From JBMNKL01 sp050261495 (GTDB lineage Bacteria; Bacillota; Clostridia; Acetivibrionales; DTU013): DNA of 25,941 nt. Every line of letters starts with the position of its first letter. Position 1 is the stretch's first letter. Under the pieces are notes generated by a model that was not told where the DNA came from, made no database searches, and saw only the letters and a list, made by a program, of their open reading frames with translations. Below, piece by piece: positions 24,088 through 25,941 of this stretch. The DNA lies in contig JBLNDI010000009.1 of the NCBI GenBank assembly GCA_050261495.1, forward strand, positions 1 to 25,941, in the 5' to 3' direction. Both the position numbers and the translations under genes were made by a program.

Positions 24088-25704
24088 ATGTTTAAGGTCT
24101 TTCTTGTCGAAGATGAGATCGTGGTGCGGGAAGGTATACGAAAAAATATTCTGTGGGAGCAATATGGCTTTCAATATGCCGGCGATGCCCCGGATGGAGA
24201 GCTTGCTCTTCCATTGATCCGCCAGATACAGCCAGATCTCCTTATAACTGATATCAAGATGCCGTTCATGGACGGACTTGCGCTGATCGAATTGGTCCGA
24301 AAAGAGCTGCCGCAGACCAAAATTGTAATCATCAGCGGACACGATGATTTTTCCTATGCCCAGAAGGCTATCAGCATGGGTGTGGACCAGTACCTGCTCA
24401 AGCCGATTATAAAAGGAAAGATGGTAGAGGTCTTAACGGATCTGTATAAAAAGATGGAAGCCGAAAAGAAGCAGCAGGAATACCTCGAGAGGTTCAAGCG
24501 GGAAGTCCGGGATTACGAAATGTATTCGCGCAGGAAATTTTTCGAGCAAATTGCCACCGGCGGCATGAGCGTACAGGAAATATCCAGGACCGCAAAGGAA
24601 CTGGACATCGATTTGAACGCCCCGTATTACAACATCGTGCTTTTTTCGCTGAACAGCGCGGGATATGATGGGAGCGCGCCGGAAAGATACACGGATGAGA
24701 TTGCCGTAGTACAGGACAAGATCAAGCAGTTTATCGCGGAACATCCGGAATTGGTTCTGTTCATTTGGAACGTTACTACCTACGCCGTGCTGGTAAAGGG
24801 CGGGCCGGACGATATCGCGCGGCGGACGGAAGATTGCGTCGAAGCCATCCAGGGTTGCTGCGCCATGGCCGGGAGCAATGTAAAATGGCATATCGCATGG
24901 GGTACGCCGGTTTCGAGGCTTGGTTCCATTCCGGCCTGCTTTGAGAAAGCAAACCGCATATTGTCTTATCGTTATCTTTGCCCGCAGGAACATATATTGA
25001 CTGAAGATAGCATCCGCAATCTGCATAAAAAGGATGTCCGGGAAACGGACCCGGGCAAAATGGTAGTCCAGCAGGAGCGGATTTATAACTTTTTGAGCAA
25101 TGGTACGATAGAAGAAACAGACCACTTTTTGGACCAATTGCTGCAAAGCGCTGAAAGTGAAGCTGTTTCGCTGCCGTTGTTCTGCAGGTATCTTGCAATG
25201 TCGGTTTATCTTGCAACAGTGAAGTATCTCGATTCATTCGGTTGGCGCGCCGACAGCTATTGGTCGCCGGAGCTCCGGCCGGCCGACAATGTATCGACGC
25301 CGTATGAAGTCCGGCAGTATGCGCGTCGGATCATGCGGCAGGCGATCGAGCTTAGGGACAGCGAGAGCAAAAAACAGCAGCGCGACCTGCTGAACCAGGC
25401 GATTGCGTATATTGACGAGCATTATCACGAAGAATCGTTGTCACTCGACAGGGTGGCAAAAAGAGTCAACATAAGTCCGAATTATTTTTCAGCGATATTC
25501 AGCCAGGAAGTCGGGATGACCTTTATAGAATACCTCACCGGCAAACGGATCGACGAGGCGAAACGCCTGCTCAGGCAGTCGGACAAGCGTTCCGGCGAGA
25601 TCGCGTTTACTGTCGGGTATAAGGATCCGCATTATTTCAGCTTTGTATTCAAGAAAGTCACAGGCCTGACACCCAGTGAATATCGCAGAGGAGACAGGCA
25701 ATGA
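24088..25704 (+). CDS. Response regulator, YesN-like (receiver plus AraC helix-turn-helix)
   Basis: A 538-residue cytoplasmic DNA-binding response regulator. Residues 1-120 are a receiver domain with acidic pocket E8-D9, phosphoacceptor Asp55 in LLITDIKMP and the conserved Lys in YLLKPI. The middle (about 130-420) is the variable linker typical of YesN proteins. The C-terminal 100 residues are an AraC/XylS-type double helix-turn-helix, with IAYIDEHYHEESLSLDRVAK, ISPNYFSAIFSQEVGMTFIE and GYKDPHYFSFVFKKVTGLTP. Such regulators pair with YesM-type kinases and usually activate nearby ABC sugar importers or polysaccharide enzymes. The ribosome site AAGGTGAG precedes the ATG. Its stop overlaps the kinase start (ATGA at 25701-25704), indicating coupled translation. 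Confidence 0.92.
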   Translation: MFKVFLVEDEIVVREGIRKNILWEQYGFQYAGDAPDGELALPLIRQIQPDLLITDIKMPFMDGLALIELVRKELPQTKIVIISGHDDFSYAQKAISMGVDQYLLKPIIKGKMVEVLTDLYKKMEAEKKQQEYLERFKREVRDYEMYSRRKFFEQIATGGMSVQEISRTAKELDIDLNAPYYNIVLFSLNSAGYDGSAPERYTDEIAVVQDKIKQFIAEHPELVLFIWNVTTYAVLVKGGPDDIARRTEDCVEAIQGCCAMAGSNVKWHIAWGTPVSRLGSIPACFEKANRILSYRYLCPQEHILTEDSIRNLHKKDVRETDPGKMVVQQERIYNFLSNGTIEETDHFLDQLLQSAESEAVSLPLFCRYLAMSVYLATVKYLDSFGWRADSYWSPELRPADNVSTPYEVRQYARRIMRQAIELRDSESKKQQRDLLNQAIAYIDEHYHEESLSLDRVAKRVNISPNYFSAIFSQEVGMTFIEYLTGKRIDEAKRLLRQSDKRSGEIAFTVGYKDPHYFSFVFKKVTGLTPSEYRRGDRQ

Positions 25705-25941
25705 TAGCATATTTCCGGCGCAAGGCGAGCAACGGAAAGATTACAATGCAGAGCAAACTATGGGAGATGATCCTGATTGTTGCGCTTCCTCTTATGATCC
25801 TGATCATTTTAATTGCGTCAATCGGGATCGGGTATGTGCTGCAGTATAATGCCATCCTGAACAATGTTGCGACGGCTTCGGATTTCAACCAGAACTTCAA
25901 GGACGACGTCGACCTGAAAATGTACTATTACGTTATTGACA
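25701..25941 (+). CDS. Sensor histidine kinase, YesM-like (3' end cut by window)
   Basis: The first 80 codons of a kinase gene run to the window edge without a stop. The start ATG overlaps the TGA of the response-regulator gene by four bases and has GAGGAGA about eight bases upstream. A basic N-terminus (residues 6-20) is followed by one membrane helix at about residues 23-46 (MILIVALPLMILIILIASIG) and then the beginning of an extracytoplasmic sensor domain. Its NNVATASDFNQNFKDDVDLK stretch resembles the equivalent region of YesM-type kinases. The catalytic HisKA/HATPase region is beyond the window. It probably senses an extracellular sugar signal and phosphorylates the adjacent YesN protein. 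Confidence 0.8.
   Translation, partial: MIAYFRRKASNGKITMQSKLWEMILIVALPLMILIILIASIGIGYVLQYNAILNNVATASDFNQNFKDDVDLKMYYYVID

Noticed and set aside
1..25941. CRISPR arrays, tRNA/rRNA genes, insertion sequences, phage or toxin-defence genes
   Set aside because: No regularly spaced repeats, tRNA-like cloverleaf, transposase, integrase or terminal inverted repeats were seen when reading the window; gene content is uniformly carbohydrate metabolism, transport and regulation.

Overview
The window is a densely packed, single-strand carbohydrate-utilisation locus. All 17 genes I can support read on the + strand with short gaps. It most likely comes from a Bacillota, either an anaerobic plant-fibre-degrading Clostridia or a Paenibacillus-like bacterium. 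The signs are canonical AGGAGG-type ribosome sites, several TTG starts, TTGACA/TATAAT promoters, paired LplB/YtcP-type ABC permeases with large lipoprotein binding proteins, and a YesN/YesM two-component pair. I cannot name a genus. Nothing in the window suggests a phage, integron, insertion sequence, CRISPR array or RNA gene.

Layout. (1) Positions 3-4826 hold ABC importer A (binding lipoprotein, two permeases) and a LacI-family regulator. (2) Positions 4880-8587 hold a cytoplasmic GH10-like enzyme with an altered substrate-binding motif and a 729-residue protein of unknown activity that looks like a beta-domain plus helical-barrel glycosidase. (3) Positions 8588-9841 hold a promoter and a second LacI regulator. 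(4) Positions 9854-13690 hold a strong promoter with a palindromic operator, then ABC importer B (two permeases, binding lipoprotein). (5) Positions 13861-22592 hold an enzyme block: a GH120-like beta-helix beta-xylosidase, a small eight-cysteine DUF6171-like protein, a serine hydrolase of the beta-lactamase/esterase fold, an FGGY sugar kinase, a GH51 alpha-L-arabinofuranosidase and a GH127 beta-L-arabinofuranosidase. (6) Positions 22641-25941 hold an MFS transporter, a YesN-type response regulator with its own promoter, and the first 80 codons of a YesM-type sensor kinase cut by the window edge.

How it works together (inference). The two binding lipoproteins capture oligosaccharides, probably xylo- or arabinoxylo-oligosaccharides and arabinose-containing oligomers. 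The permeases import them, using an ATPase encoded elsewhere because none is present here. None of the glycosidases has a signal peptide, so depolymerisation is expected in the cytoplasm: GH10-like and GH120 on the xylose backbone, GH51 on alpha-linked and GH127 on beta-linked arabinofuranose, with the serine hydrolase a possible de-esterifying enzyme. The FGGY kinase would phosphorylate the resulting ketopentose, but no isomerase is present here. Control appears layered: two LacI repressors, a candidate catabolite-response element, intergenic stem-loops that may tune binding-protein versus permease levels, and the YesMN pair.

The least explained parts are the 729-residue protein, the GH10-like enzyme with its altered substrate-binding motifs, and the eight-cysteine protein embedded among sugar enzymes.
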